Of a stretch of 64,000 nt of DNA, positions 24,720-33,429 are shown piece by piece; within the stretch, counting starts at the first letter, position 1; every line of letters begins with the position of its first letter. Made by a program: the position numbers and the translations under genes. This DNA comes from JBCDBD01 sp039184335 (GTDB lineage: Bacteria; Bacteroidota; Bacteroidia; Flavobacteriales; Flavobacteriaceae), in contig JBCDBD010000003.1 of assembly GCA_039184335.1 (NCBI GenBank), positions 127,496 to 191,495 of the forward strand, written 5' to 3'. The notes under the pieces were generated by a model. That model was given only the letters and a program-made list of their open reading frames with translations. It was not told where the DNA came from and searched no databases.

Positions 24720-25529
24720 TTAAGAGGTTTTTTGAAATGTACTCAGGCGAAACATATCGTGGTTGAACTTTGCTGTAACGCAGAAAAACCTTCTGGAATG
24801 TGCAGCGTTTTTTCGGGGGGTTACCCCATGGATCGAATGGGGGGTGTTAAGAAAAATAACAAACATATTACTCGAATACCTGATTGTCTTTTCAAGATGC
24901 AACAATTCTAAAGGAATCTCGCCCATACCCAATAGATCGTTCTCTTTTCGTGACCTGTAGCTGTGGTCAAGTCCTTTCTTGAACGAATATAGGTTTAGAT
25001 CGCCCCCTTCTCCGTCATCATTCGGGTCTTTCAGGTAAAAAAGACCCGTATACAGTTTGTCAGGCAAGTCAATATGTGCACTTCTTACACTTTTTACCCT
25101 ATCTTTTGGTATCGAATTGATGCAGGCCATACAGTTCAGTACCACATCCTTATTTTCAATATCATCTTGAAACTGGATTCCAGTATTCAGGTGCGATTCA
25201 TTGATCCACTTCTTGGCCTCCGGATAATATTCCTGTATTGATGGCTTAAAGGCAGTTAAAAACTCTTTGAGAAATAGCGGGGAACAGTGATAATTGACAA
25301 AATCTGAAAGTGCCTTGTTTTTTGTTTTCTCTAGAATTTCGTGTCCATGGAGGTGAAACCTCGAATTACCCGTATCGATATGGTCCTTTATGATATCAGT
25401 ATCAGATGGAAACTCCCAAACTAGCTTTTGGTACAGACTGTTCTCTAGGGCATCAACAATACATAGATGTGGAAAGGGCTCTTTATGGAAAAAGAACTTT
25501 TCGTGCCTTGCAAGTAACGATTTTGTCAT
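24720..25529 (-). CDS. 2-oxoglutarate/Fe(II)-dependent oxygenase (prolyl 4-hydroxylase-like)
   Basis: A 269-residue cytosolic protein with the double-stranded beta-helix signature of 2OG-Fe(II) oxygenases. The iron-binding H-x-D is in RSAHIDLPDKLYTGLFYL, a Gly-rich acidic turn follows (DDGEGGDLNLY), and the distal iron His plus the 2OG-binding Arg are in NTPHSIHGVTPRKNAAHSRRFF. It ends exactly where the GT2 start begins. Such oxygenases next to glycosyltransferases and pyruvyl transferases are seen in surface-glycan loci, and this one may hydroxylate a sugar, lipid or protein. The substrate is unknown. I recognise the family but not a subfamily. Confidence 0.78.
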   Translation of the reverse strand: MTKSLLARHEKFFFHKEPFPHLCIVDALENSLYQKLVWEFPSDTDIIKDHIDTGNSRFHLHGHEILEKTKNKALSDFVNYHCSPLFLKEFLTAFKPSIQEYYPEAKKWINESHLNTGIQFQDDIENKDVVLNCMACINSIPKDRVKSVRSAHIDLPDKLYTGLFYLKDPNDDGEGGDLNLYSFKKGLDHSYRSRKENDLLGMGEIPLELLHLEKTIRYSSNMFVIFLNTPHSIHGVTPRKNAAHSRRFFCVTAKFNHDMFRLSTFQKTS

Positions 25530-25605
25530 TCTTTGGTCTTAATTATTGTATATAAGCTAAATTTTTTTTCAATTTGATGTTCATTTTCATCCCATCACAA
25601 AGGCT

Positions 25606-26226
25606 TTGAATACTTTAAAAAAGATAACCTTGTTCATTCTTGAAACCTTTTTTGGTACCGATGTTTCTTTTACGGTACTTGCATATTCGATTGCACGTAT
25701 CATTTTCGGAATGCCCTTTGACTTTTTTGTTTTGGGTTTTTGCATTTTTGTTTCCCTTTTACCCGACATTGATTTTATTCCCTTTCTTTTTGTGAGAAAA
25801 AAACTTAAGTACTCCAGCCATCGCAGGCTGGGGCATCATCCTATCATTGTTATTCCCTTATACGTCGCACTGACGACATGGACTGCTATAAACTTGCTCC
25901 ATGTTCCGTTAGATTTTTCGCTTGTCCTTTTTACCATCTTGTTCTTCTTCCATTTTCTACATGACGCAACTTCAACCATAGGCCTTCACTGGTTTTCTCC
26001 ATTTTCATGGAAACATTACAGGCTTCAAAAGACAAACTTTGTGGCCATTTCAGAAAAGGAGATTGAATCGTTCTATCATAAAAAACTACAGGTCAGAAGG
26101 GGTAAAGATGGATCGTTACAACAGTTGCTCTCACGATCCAAAAAAATAGATGCCGTTGCCATGCTTAGGGCTTCAGTATGTTGGGCAACCCTCACATTGA
26201 GCATTTTAGCTTTTCCCTTTACATAA
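25606..26226 (+). CDS. Metal-dependent hydrolase-like membrane protein (YdjM/DUF457 type)
   Basis: A 206-residue membrane protein with TTG start at 25606; no in-frame ATG is nearby upstream. It has four or five hydrophobic helices carrying the conserved polar residues of the YdjM/LexA-binding inner-membrane metal-dependent hydrolase family: SLLPDIDFIPF, SSHRRLGHHPI and HFLHDATSTIGLHWFSPFS. These His/Asp residues are the presumed metal ligands. The C-terminal 50 residues are soluble. It is transcribed opposite to the glycan-type genes on both sides, 22 bp from the end of the pyruvyl transferase gene. Its role is unknown. Confidence 0.75.
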   Translation: MNTLKKITLFILETFFGTDVSFTVLAYSIARIIFGMPFDFFVLGFCIFVSLLPDIDFIPFLFVRKKLKYSSHRRLGHHPIIVIPLYVALTTWTAINLLHVPLDFSLVLFTILFFFHFLHDATSTIGLHWFSPFSWKHYRLQKTNFVAISEKEIESFYHKKLQVRRGKDGSLQQLLSRSKKIDAVAMLRASVCWATLTLSILAFPFT

Positions 26227-26247
26227 GAAAACAACAAAAAATCAATT

Positions 26248-27549
26248 TTATACCTGCTTCTTCTCCTCAATTTTCAAGGGTTTTATCTGTTGTTCTTCAT
26301 TTTGTGCGTATAGTTCAATTGCCAATTTTTCAGATTCCGATACTATTTTGGGCAATGCTCTTGCGATACTGTTCTTTACTTGTTGATAGTTCTTGAGGGC
26401 CATTGTCAATTGTGCTGAAAATTCTGCTTGATCAATTTCTGCAAAAGAATAATACAGTTCTTCACAATCAAATTCAAAAAGGACCTCCATATACTTCTGG
26501 CCACCCCAACCATAGGTCAATGGAGGCACCTCCATTGCCAGTGCAGAAATCATCGAATGGAACCTCGAAGCGACAAGTAGTTTCATTTTGCCTATGACCG
26601 CCCTCAAGAACTCTGGTGAAAAATCATCATCTAAATAAAAACAGGGCACCCTGCCCTTAATCTGTTTCATGACCTTTATACAAAGTGAGCGGTCATTATT
26701 GTGAAGCCTAAGGCTATTTTGCCTATAGCTATGTGGTATCAAAACGGGCAAATAGCCTGCTTTATCTATTTCGTGGATCGCTTTTACAAGAAATGATACA
26801 TAATCGATTTTGGTCTTTTTACATTTTTCATAAACAATAGTGTTCGGTGCCACTCCAATAGCTTCACCTTGTCTTAGTTTATGGTGCAATGCTCCTAAAA
26901 GTTCATGTTGTGGCCATACGGTTTCCCATTCCGGTACTTTCATTGAAAATGAAAGATCTGGTCGATACTCCACCGTGCGATTTATAATTTTAGAAGCCCA
27001 ATTGGCACTCATTCTGCCCCGACCATGTACGATCGCTGCTTTTTTTAAGGTCCATTTTGCCAGACCGTAATTCATAAGATTTCTGGCCGGTCCTATGGTT
27101 TGGGACACAAAAACCACACGCTTCTTAAGCAACTGCGCCGGGATTGCCGCTAGCATATTCCAAATGGACTTAAATACCATCGCATCAGAAAATGTAGTGC
27201 CGCCAACCATTAAGGCGTAGTCAGCATCTTGTATTGCCTTAATCGCCATTTTGGTTTTCTTCGAAGTCAAAAAAGGAAGGTTTGGGAACAAGATACCTGG
27301 AAGCAATGCAAAAAAAAGGTCTTTGGGGTGCCCATTGTGTACGGTCACCTTATTGAGCGGTACTGCCTTTTCCCTATCAATTTTTGGATAGTACGAGAAC
27401 ACATGGTAATGGGTGTCAATATTGTTCTTTTCAAATGATTCCATCAATCCCAAAAGCATGCTCACACTTCCTTTATTGCCAGAAAGTGGCACTGCAAAGG
27501 TGGCCACTGTAAATGGTTTTTTCATGGTCTTGAACTTTTCAGTTGGCAT
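26248..27549 (-). CDS. Polysaccharide pyruvyl transferase family protein
   Basis: A 433-residue protein (ATG at 27549; ATG at 27525, MKKPFTVATF, is equally plausible). It has the GT-B-like core of the family: SGNKGSVSMLLGLMESF near the start, VMVGGTTFSDA, FVSQTIGPARN, RGRMSANWA, YRPDLSFSM, GVAPNTIVY, PVLIPHSYRQN, and the C-terminal LLVASRFHSMISALAMEVPPLTYGWGGQKYMEV with the key Arg-Phe-His and Gly-Trp-Gly. These enzymes add ketal pyruvate from PEP to sugars of exopolysaccharides or cell-wall glycans. With the GT2 and oxygenase genes it suggests a small surface-glycan modification locus, interrupted by a divergent membrane gene. The 218-bp gap to dprA shows nothing further. Confidence 0.85.
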   Translation of the reverse strand: MPTEKFKTMKKPFTVATFAVPLSGNKGSVSMLLGLMESFEKNNIDTHYHVFSYYPKIDREKAVPLNKVTVHNGHPKDLFFALLPGILFPNLPFLTSKKTKMAIKAIQDADYALMVGGTTFSDAMVFKSIWNMLAAIPAQLLKKRVVFVSQTIGPARNLMNYGLAKWTLKKAAIVHGRGRMSANWASKIINRTVEYRPDLSFSMKVPEWETVWPQHELLGALHHKLRQGEAIGVAPNTIVYEKCKKTKIDYVSFLVKAIHEIDKAGYLPVLIPHSYRQNSLRLHNNDRSLCIKVMKQIKGRVPCFYLDDDFSPEFLRAVIGKMKLLVASRFHSMISALAMEVPPLTYGWGGQKYMEVLFEFDCEELYYSFAEIDQAEFSAQLTMALKNYQQVKNSIARALPKIVSESEKLAIELYAQNEEQQIKPLKIEEKKQV

Positions 27550-27767
27550 TCAACCAAATAAAATATGTATGAAAGTGAGTTCCAGTTAGACCAATTGCGC
27601 CTAACTAAGACTTCATCAAAGGGGGAGTATATAAATGTAAGAAAATAAGTATTGGCTTTTGTTTTTACGATTAAATTCTGACAAAAAATCATTACATATG
27701 ATGCTAATTTTACATTACCATAATGATTTTCTTGCTTTTATGAACATTCAGAAAAATAGAATTTAAG

Positions 27768-28871
27768 TCAAATTGCTTCAAAGAGTTTGCCGGGTAACGG
27801 ACGTACCGCCCCTTTCATTTCCATGTTCAGTAAAGTTGATGAAATCTTAAAGATAGGTATTTGACATGCCAAGGCTATAGTGTCCAGCTGTTGTTTGCCA
27901 TTCATTTGTAAGTAATTATAGATTGATTTCTCAGTTTCATCCAATTCAACAAAAAGCTGTTTTTGCCTTACGGGTTTCTTTTCGTCTTCAAGCTGCCAGC
28001 CCAATAAATAAACTAAATCAGCCGCTGAGGTCAGTATTTGTGCCTTTTGTTTTTTGATCAAATTATTGCACCCTTCGCTATACTTGTCTGTACTTCGTCC
28101 AGGCACTGCAAAGACATCACGGTTATAGCCATGGGCTATATCTGCTGTTACCAAACTGCCCCCTTTTTCTGCCGATTCCACTACAATGGTCGCCTCACTG
28201 ATTCCGGCTATAATGCGGTTTCGTTTTAAAAAATGCTCTCGCTCAGGATTGCTGGTGCTCCAAAATTCGGTTAAAAATCCGCCATTTCTTTCAAGGTCTC
28301 TTGCATATTTTTGGTGTGGCTTGGGATATACTTGGTTTAGCCCATGTGCCATACAGGCTATATTCTGCAAACCCAATTTCATTGCCGCTTTTTGCACCGT
28401 AATGTCTACCCCATAGGCAAAGCCACTCACGATAACGGGGTCCATTGGGGCGATGTCTTCTACGAATTGTTCACAAAAGGCAGTTCCATAACTGGTGATG
28501 TTTCGTGTGCCGACAACACTTATGATTTTTTTGTGTGCCAACGCTATATTGCCCTTTTTAAACAATATGATGGGCGCATCGATACAATGCCTTAAATATT
28601 TTGGATAGTCTTCATCCTTAAAATAAAAATATTGTAGCCCATTGGATTTAAGATATTCATATTCGCGCTCTGCAGCTTCTAGATGCTCTGGGTCGTTAAG
28701 CCCTTTCAGTGTGCTTTTTCCAATACCATCGATTTTCAGTAAATGATGCAACTTATCTGAAAAAATGGCTATTGGATTGTCGCATTTCGCAATCAGTTTT
28801 TTAGCGGAAACAGCACCGATATTGGGCACTCGCTGTAAGCGCAATACAGCAATAATTTCGTTTTCAGACAT
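27768..28871 (-). CDS. dprA: DNA-processing protein DprA
   Basis: A 367-residue DprA/Smf protein that loads RecA on incoming single-stranded DNA during transformation. An N-terminal helix-hairpin-helix/SAM-like region (LRLQRVPNIGAVSAKKLI, LLKIDGIGKSTLKGL) precedes the Rossmann DprA core with ISVVGTRNITSYGTAFCEQFV, VSGFAYGVDITVQKAAMKLG, the GGFLTEF motif, FLKRNRIIAGISEATIVVESAEKGGSLVTADIA and DVFAVPGR. A C-terminal winged-helix domain (DKTIYNYLQ-like, LDTIALACQIPIFKISSTLLNMEMKGAVRPLPG) completes it. All blocks are intact. It is divergent from the HU-CCDC81/SPOR gene. Confidence 0.95.
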   Translation of the reverse strand: MSENEIIAVLRLQRVPNIGAVSAKKLIAKCDNPIAIFSDKLHHLLKIDGIGKSTLKGLNDPEHLEAAEREYEYLKSNGLQYFYFKDEDYPKYLRHCIDAPIILFKKGNIALAHKKIISVVGTRNITSYGTAFCEQFVEDIAPMDPVIVSGFAYGVDITVQKAAMKLGLQNIACMAHGLNQVYPKPHQKYARDLERNGGFLTEFWSTSNPEREHFLKRNRIIAGISEATIVVESAEKGGSLVTADIAHGYNRDVFAVPGRSTDKYSEGCNNLIKKQKAQILTSAADLVYLLGWQLEDEKKPVRQKQLFVELDETEKSIYNYLQMNGKQQLDTIALACQIPIFKISSTLLNMEMKGAVRPLPGKLFEAI

Positions 28872-28976
28872 TTAAAAACGCATTAAGGGTTTTTCACAAA
28901 ATACCGAAAATAGAATGTTAATAAAAAGTTATGGGCCTTATTTTATTCGCATGGTTTTTTTGCAATATTTGCCGTT

Positions 28977-29921
28977 ATGCAGGTCGAAAAATACATCGAA
29001 GAATTGTTGTACAGGTACAACTGCGTTGTGCTGCCTGGTTTTGGGGCTTTTCTCGCCCACAGCAAATCTGCATATGTCAATACTGGCAACAGCACCATTC
29101 ACCCTCCATCAAAAACGATATCTTTCAATGGCCAATTGTCTAAAAATGATGGGTTATTGGTCTCATACATGGCAGAGGCGCATCACCTGTCTTATGAAGA
29201 AATGTTGGATGAGATAGAGCGTATCTCAACCGACTGGAAAAACAAACTTAAAAACGGGCAGCAAATCGAGCTTATTGGAATCGGAAAACTGCTCATGAAC
29301 GGCAATCAAAAAACTCATTTTGAACCAGAAAACAAAGTCAACTATTTGACCTCTTCCTTTGGCCTCTCGTCTTTTGTGGCTACCCAAGTAAAACGCGAAA
29401 TCTTAAAGGAAGAAGTAACTGCATTGGAAGATCAGATACCCTTTATCATTACTCCGGAAAAACGTGAAAAAGTTGCTTTTCGCCCTTGGCTAAAGTACGC
29501 AGCCATCATTCTTTTGGCTTTGTCTACCGGATTCACAGGGTTCCGTTTTTACAACAATACGATTGTCAATAATGAGATGGTCAGACAGAATGCCCAAAGA
29601 CAAGTATCAAAATATATTCAGGAGGCCACTTTTTTTGATTCGGCCCCAATAGAATTGCCCGCTTTCAACCTCGATATCAATAAAGTTGAAAATGACATTC
29701 ACCATGTCATCGCCGGTGCTTTTAGATTTAAGAAGAATGCAGACAAACAAGTGCTGCTTCTCAGAAAAAAAGGATACGAAGCCCTGTATCTTGGGCCCAA
29801 TACCAGTGGGCTTCACCAAGTTGCCTACGCCAGTTTTGAAAATCCCGATGAGGCCTTGGCCTTTTTAAAAGAGATACGCAGGGCCGAATCTCGCGACGCA
29901 TGGCTGCTTTCTGAAAGATAA
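28977..29921 (+). CDS. HU-CCDC81 and SPOR domain-containing membrane protein
   Basis: A 314-residue Bacteroidota protein. The N-terminus has two HU-CCDC81-like modules (KYIEELLYRYNCVVLPGFGAFLAH; LKNGQQIELIGIGKLLMNGNQKTHFEPENKVNYL) facing the cytoplasm. A membrane helix follows near residues 165-185 (WLKYAAIILLALSTGFTGFRFY), and the last 80 residues form a SPOR domain (YHVIAGAFRFKKNADKQVLLLRKKGYEALYLGP-like) that binds denuded peptidoglycan. This layout would couple a nucleoid-protein-like domain to the septal cell wall. The DNA-binding role is inference from the HU fold. It is followed 55 bp later by the thioesterase gene on the same strand. Confidence 0.87.
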   Translation: MQVEKYIEELLYRYNCVVLPGFGAFLAHSKSAYVNTGNSTIHPPSKTISFNGQLSKNDGLLVSYMAEAHHLSYEEMLDEIERISTDWKNKLKNGQQIELIGIGKLLMNGNQKTHFEPENKVNYLTSSFGLSSFVATQVKREILKEEVTALEDQIPFIITPEKREKVAFRPWLKYAAIILLALSTGFTGFRFYNNTIVNNEMVRQNAQRQVSKYIQEATFFDSAPIELPAFNLDINKVENDIHHVIAGAFRFKKNADKQVLLLRKKGYEALYLGPNTSGLHQVAYASFENPDEALAFLKEIRRAESRDAWLLSER

Positions 29922-29976
29922 TCCCTTCTTTTTTAACACCGCTAACTCGCCTATCTTTGCCCAAAACCCTTTTACG

Positions 29977-30483
29977 ATGGTTAAAACTCCCAGCGAATCG
30001 AGAACGATCATGACCGATATGGTACTGCCAAGTGAGACCAATCCGTTGAACAATTTATTTGGTGGTGAACTATTGGCCCGTATGGATCGGGCTGCCAGTA
30101 TCGCTGCAAGAAGGCACAGTAGACGTATCACGGTAACGGCCTCGGTCAACCATGTTGCCTTCAACAGAAGTGTGCCCCTAGGCAGTGTGGTCACCGTTGA
30201 AGCTGCTTTGTCCAGGGCCTTTACAACCTCTATGGAAGTGTTTATCGATGTTTGGATGGAGGATAGGTTCAGTGGTGAGCGTACAAAGGCCAATGAAGCC
30301 ATATATACCTTTGTGGCTGTTGACGAAACCGGCAAGCCAACCGAAGTGCCCCAAATTGTTCCTGAAACCGATTTGGAAAAAGAGCGTTTTGAGGCAGCAT
30401 TGCGACGAAAGCAGCTCAGTCTTGTACTGGCGGGAAAAATGAGACCCTCTGAGGCAACCGAGCTCAAAGCCCTTTTCATCTAG
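29977..30483 (+). CDS. Acyl-CoA thioesterase, hotdog fold
   Basis: A 168-residue YciA/BACH-type thioesterase. Core signature: MVLPSETNPLNNLFGGELLARMDRAASIAARRHS (catalytic Asn/Asp region), VTASVNHVAFNRSVPLGSVVTVEAALSRAF, SMEVFIDVWMEDRFSGERTKANEAIYTFVAVDETGKP. It hydrolyses acyl-CoA esters in the cytosol; chain-length preference is unknown. The stop at 30481 is followed by 26 codons that are open in the +1 frame and look moderately coding, but no homology supports a longer protein. It is likely cotranscribed with the SPOR gene. Confidence 0.88.
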   Translation: MVKTPSESRTIMTDMVLPSETNPLNNLFGGELLARMDRAASIAARRHSRRITVTASVNHVAFNRSVPLGSVVTVEAALSRAFTTSMEVFIDVWMEDRFSGERTKANEAIYTFVAVDETGKPTEVPQIVPETDLEKERFEAALRRKQLSLVLAGKMRPSEATELKALFI

Positions 30484-30546
30484 CCTTAAAGCAGCCAAGG
30501 CTGTGCCCATCGAAAGTGCAAAAAGGTTGATTGGAGAAGACGGTTC

Positions 30547-30568
30547 AACACCAGCTTGATTCGGTGTT
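30547..30568. repeat. Inverted repeat between convergent genes
   Basis: AACACC (30547-30552) and GGTGTT (30563-30568), 10-nt loop, in the 92-bp gap between the thioesterase and the aldo/keto reductase. The short stem and poor U-tract make it a weak terminator candidate. Confidence 0.3.
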
Positions 30569-30575
30569 TCCCATC

Positions 30576-31412
30576 TCAAAAATCAAAATTATCTGGATCC
30601 GGACCAAATCTTTGTCCCCTATGCATCGCATCAAGCAGGTTCACATCATCAGCTGAAAGCTCAAAGTCAAAAATAGCAGCGTTTGAAACGATTCTTTCCC
30701 TATTTGAGGATTTTGGAATGGTGATTACCCCTTTTTGTAGGTCCCAACGCAATACAATCTGCGCAATCGACTTATCATATTTACTTGCCATCTGCTTGAA
30801 TGCATCCATTTCAAAGATTTTGCCCTGCATCATCGGTGACCAAGCTTCGTATTGAATTTGGTGTGCTACACAAAAATCCAAAAGTTCTTGCTGTACCAAA
30901 TATGGGTGAAACTCCATTTGATTTACCATGGGTACCACGTTTGCTGTCTCCATCACATCTTCAAGATGGTGTTGCATAAAATTACTTACACCTATTGCCC
31001 TTACTTTTTTCTGATTGTACAGTTCTTCAAGGGCCTTCCAGGTCTCTTTATATTTTCCTGAAACGGGCCAATGGATCAGATAAAGATCCAAATACTCCAT
31101 CCCCAATCGATCTAGGCTGGCTTCAAATGCCCTAATTGTGGCGTCGTAACCTTGGTCGCTGTTCCACACCTTGCTCACTACAAAAATTGCTTCGCGCTGC
31201 ACCTTGCTCTCTTTAATGCCCTGACCCACTCCTTCTTCATTTTTATAGACTGCAGCGGTGTCGATATGCCTGTAGCCTGTTTCTAAGGCCCATTTGACAG
31301 CATTTACTACTTCTTGTCCATCTTTGGAAAGGTAGACCCCCAAACCAAAATAGGGCATTGCTACGCCATTGTACAATTGAAATGTACCTTTTACATCTGT
31401 TATGTTTTTCAT
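30576..31412 (-). CDS. Aldo/keto reductase
   Basis: A 278-residue NADPH-dependent (beta/alpha)8 oxidoreductase of the 2,5-diketo-gluconate/AKR5-like group. Catalytic tetrad: Asp in GYRHIDTAAVYKNE, Tyr in the same motif, Lys in VVSKVWN (usual TKLW; here S-K-V-W) and His in YLIHWPV. Cofactor-binding segments GVSNFMQHHLEDV, VNQMEFHPYL, EAWSPMMQGKIFE and VITIPKSSNRERIVSNAAIFDFELSADDV are present. It reduces small aldehydes or ketones; physiological substrate unknown. It starts 4 nt after the EnvC-like gene, so they share a transcript even though functions differ. Confidence 0.92.
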   Translation of the reverse strand: MKNITDVKGTFQLYNGVAMPYFGLGVYLSKDGQEVVNAVKWALETGYRHIDTAAVYKNEEGVGQGIKESKVQREAIFVVSKVWNSDQGYDATIRAFEASLDRLGMEYLDLYLIHWPVSGKYKETWKALEELYNQKKVRAIGVSNFMQHHLEDVMETANVVPMVNQMEFHPYLVQQELLDFCVAHQIQYEAWSPMMQGKIFEMDAFKQMASKYDKSIAQIVLRWDLQKGVITIPKSSNRERIVSNAAIFDFELSADDVNLLDAMHRGQRFGPDPDNFDF

Positions 31413-31416
31413 ATGA

Positions 31417-32640
31417 TTACAGTTGATATATCCATTCTTCAGGATTGAGCTTATTGGTATCTTCGTACAAATAAAACTTCAATTTTGTAGTGCCGTTAGA
31501 CCGATTGGTATAAACGTCACCCAATATTTCTTTAGCTGCCACCTTATCCCCTTTTTGAACATAGGTCTTAGAAAGGTTGTAGTACATACTAATGTAATTC
31601 CCATGCCGTATGTATACGCCCTTAATGCCCATTTTGTTGGTGAATATGGTAATGACCTCCCCTTCAAAAATGGCCCTGGCTTTTTCTCCTTCTTCAGTGG
31701 CGATGGTGACCCCGTTGTTCTGATGTTTTATGCCCGGATAGACTTTATCGCTGTAAACCCCAAAACCTTGGCTTTTGATTCCCTTCGCGACTGGCCAAAT
31801 AAGCCTGCCTTTATTTGATATAAAGTTATCGGCAACGAGTTTATATTCTGGGGTCAATTCAAATTTCGTGCTATTTGCCTTTCCTGCTCTTTCGTTTGAA
31901 CTCGCAATGGCCCTTTTGATCAAGCGATCAATTTCACGATTGATACGTTTTCGCTCTTTCTCTTTCGCTGCTATGGCTGCAGTATACTTACTTTCATTGT
32001 CACGAATACTATGTAACAATTCTTTTTGGGCAAGTATTTCGCGAGAGAGTTCATTCTTGATCTTTACATTATCTGCAAGCAGCCGTTCTTTATTCTTTCG
32101 TTGTTCGGTCAACCCCCTGTTCAACTCAAGAAGTTTTTCGGTTCTTGTCTTTATTTTATTCCCTTGGATCTTGCGATGCTCTGCATATTGTTTCAGATAC
32201 TGAAATCGCTTGTAAGCTTGGTAAAAGTTTTGTGATGACAAAAGAAATAGCACCCTGTTGTTTTGTGCCCTGTTCTGGTATGATTGTTGAACTAACTTGG
32301 CATAATCTTCTTTTAATACACGTAAATCGCTCCTTAGCTTGCTTACACTTCTGATGTTGGCATTGATTTGACGGTTTAAGAGGTTCGATTGCTGATTGGT
32401 CACCCGAATCAATTGCTGGCGTGTATTTATTTTTTTGTCCAAGGCATCCATCTGGTCCAAAACATTGCCCCTTTCCTTTTTTTTATCAAAAAGCAATCGA
32501 TTGATTTCCCTTATCTCTTTTTGGAGTCGGTTCCTTTTTGCTTCTAGAGCCTTTTGCTCATTGCTTTGAGCAAGACCCTCAAAACAGAGAAAAAAAATCA
32601 ACGCTAAACAATACAATGTATACGGCGCACTGTCTCTCAT
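31417..32640 (-). CDS. EnvC-like murein hydrolase activator with degenerate LytM domain
   Basis: A 407-residue periplasmic protein: signal peptide (about 1-24, ending in GLAQ), a long coiled coil of about 230 residues (EQKALEAKRNRLQKEIREINRLLFDKKK... to KERKRINREIDRLIK), and a C-terminal LytM/M23 fold. The zinc site is lost. The expected H-x3-D reads H-Q-N-N-G, the Y-x-H-L reads Y-Y-N-L and the H-x-H pair reads K-L-K. It therefore cannot cut peptidoglycan and should act like EnvC/NlpD, activating an amidase, possibly with an FtsEX-like partner elsewhere. Its ATG overlaps the DUF4292 stop by one base (TAATG), so translation is coupled. Confidence 0.85.
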   Translation of the reverse strand: MRDSAPYTLYCLALIFFLCFEGLAQSNEQKALEAKRNRLQKEIREINRLLFDKKKERGNVLDQMDALDKKINTRQQLIRVTNQQSNLLNRQINANIRSVSKLRSDLRVLKEDYAKLVQQSYQNRAQNNRVLFLLSSQNFYQAYKRFQYLKQYAEHRKIQGNKIKTRTEKLLELNRGLTEQRKNKERLLADNVKIKNELSREILAQKELLHSIRDNESKYTAAIAAKEKERKRINREIDRLIKRAIASSNERAGKANSTKFELTPEYKLVADNFISNKGRLIWPVAKGIKSQGFGVYSDKVYPGIKHQNNGVTIATEEGEKARAIFEGEVITIFTNKMGIKGVYIRHGNYISMYYNLSKTYVQKGDKVAAKEILGDVYTNRSNGTTKLKFYLYEDTNKLNPEEWIYQL

Positions 32641-33428
32641 TATTTTAGCACAATCGCTTTAAAACCCTTCGGTATCTTATAGGGGTAATTCAATTTTTTG
32701 TTGAGTTCTAACCCCTTAAACTCAAGACTTATGGTGTTTGTCTTGTTTTTCACTGATGCTGTGATCGCTATTTCATTGGGTAAAACTTTTTCTTTGATCT
32801 CTTGATAATCGTACTGTATTCTCAAGAGCCTATCTTCTATCGGTTGTGTAAGAAGTTGTTCTGCCATCTTAAAGTTGACCGGTTCAATCAAAAATAGGGT
32901 CTTGAACAATTCGCGGTCTTTTTTCAATTTCAGCCCATAATGCTTTGTATTGTTCTCCGTGACATATTTATCATCGTTCAGATTGAATAGGGCGTTTCCT
33001 AAAATCACGTTCTGTACTTTTTCAAAATCGAGTGCTGTGCCCAACAAATTGCTCAGGTACTCAAAATCGCCTTCAAAATATTCCCCTTCAAGTTTATTAT
33101 AGAATGAAACTTTTCCTGGGGTAATATTGGCTTTTAGCATGCCTAAGGGAGCACTGATCCAAATGACCTTGTCCTTTTCCATTCTCAGGCTTACCGTAAC
33201 CCCCTGTGAAGATCTTCCATCAGAGTAGTCAATCTTTACACGACCGTTCAGGGTTTCAAAATCGGTTTGGTTGTTGTAATGGTTTTCTATGATTTTTTTT
33301 GCCGATAATGATCTGTCCGTTTCTCCAGATGCAATGGTCTTGGTTGATTTACAGGAGCTCATTATCAGGCCAATGGTAAAAATCCCCATTGTCTTCACCA
33401 AAGTCTGAAAAACCCTATTGCCTGTCAT
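32640..33428 (-). CDS. DUF4292 lipoprotein
   Basis: A 262-residue lipoprotein with signal LVKTMGIFTIGLIMSSC (lipidated Cys26). The mature part is a LolA/LolB-like beta structure (FETLNGRVKIDYSD, VTVSLRMEKDKVIWISAPLGMLKANITPGKVSFYNKLEGEYFEGDFEYLSNLLG), the pattern of DUF4292, found widely in Bacteroidota upstream of EnvC-like genes. The resemblance to LolB suggests lipoprotein or lipid handling at the outer membrane, but that is inference. It lies between the TPR gene (1 bp gap) and the EnvC-like gene (1-nt overlap) in a tightly packed operon. Confidence 0.85.
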   Translation of the reverse strand: MTGNRVFQTLVKTMGIFTIGLIMSSCKSTKTIASGETDRSLSAKKIIENHYNNQTDFETLNGRVKIDYSDGRSSQGVTVSLRMEKDKVIWISAPLGMLKANITPGKVSFYNKLEGEYFEGDFEYLSNLLGTALDFEKVQNVILGNALFNLNDDKYVTENNTKHYGLKLKKDRELFKTLFLIEPVNFKMAEQLLTQPIEDRLLRIQYDYQEIKEKVLPNEIAITASVKNKTNTISLEFKGLELNKKLNYPYKIPKGFKAIVLK

Positions 33429-33429
33429 C

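Noticed and set aside
30484..30562. 26 open codons in the +1 frame after the thioesterase stop, which look moderately coding
   Set aside because: No recognised thioesterase C-terminus is that long and the same DNA is open in the opposite strand too. A frameshift is possible but cannot be supported.
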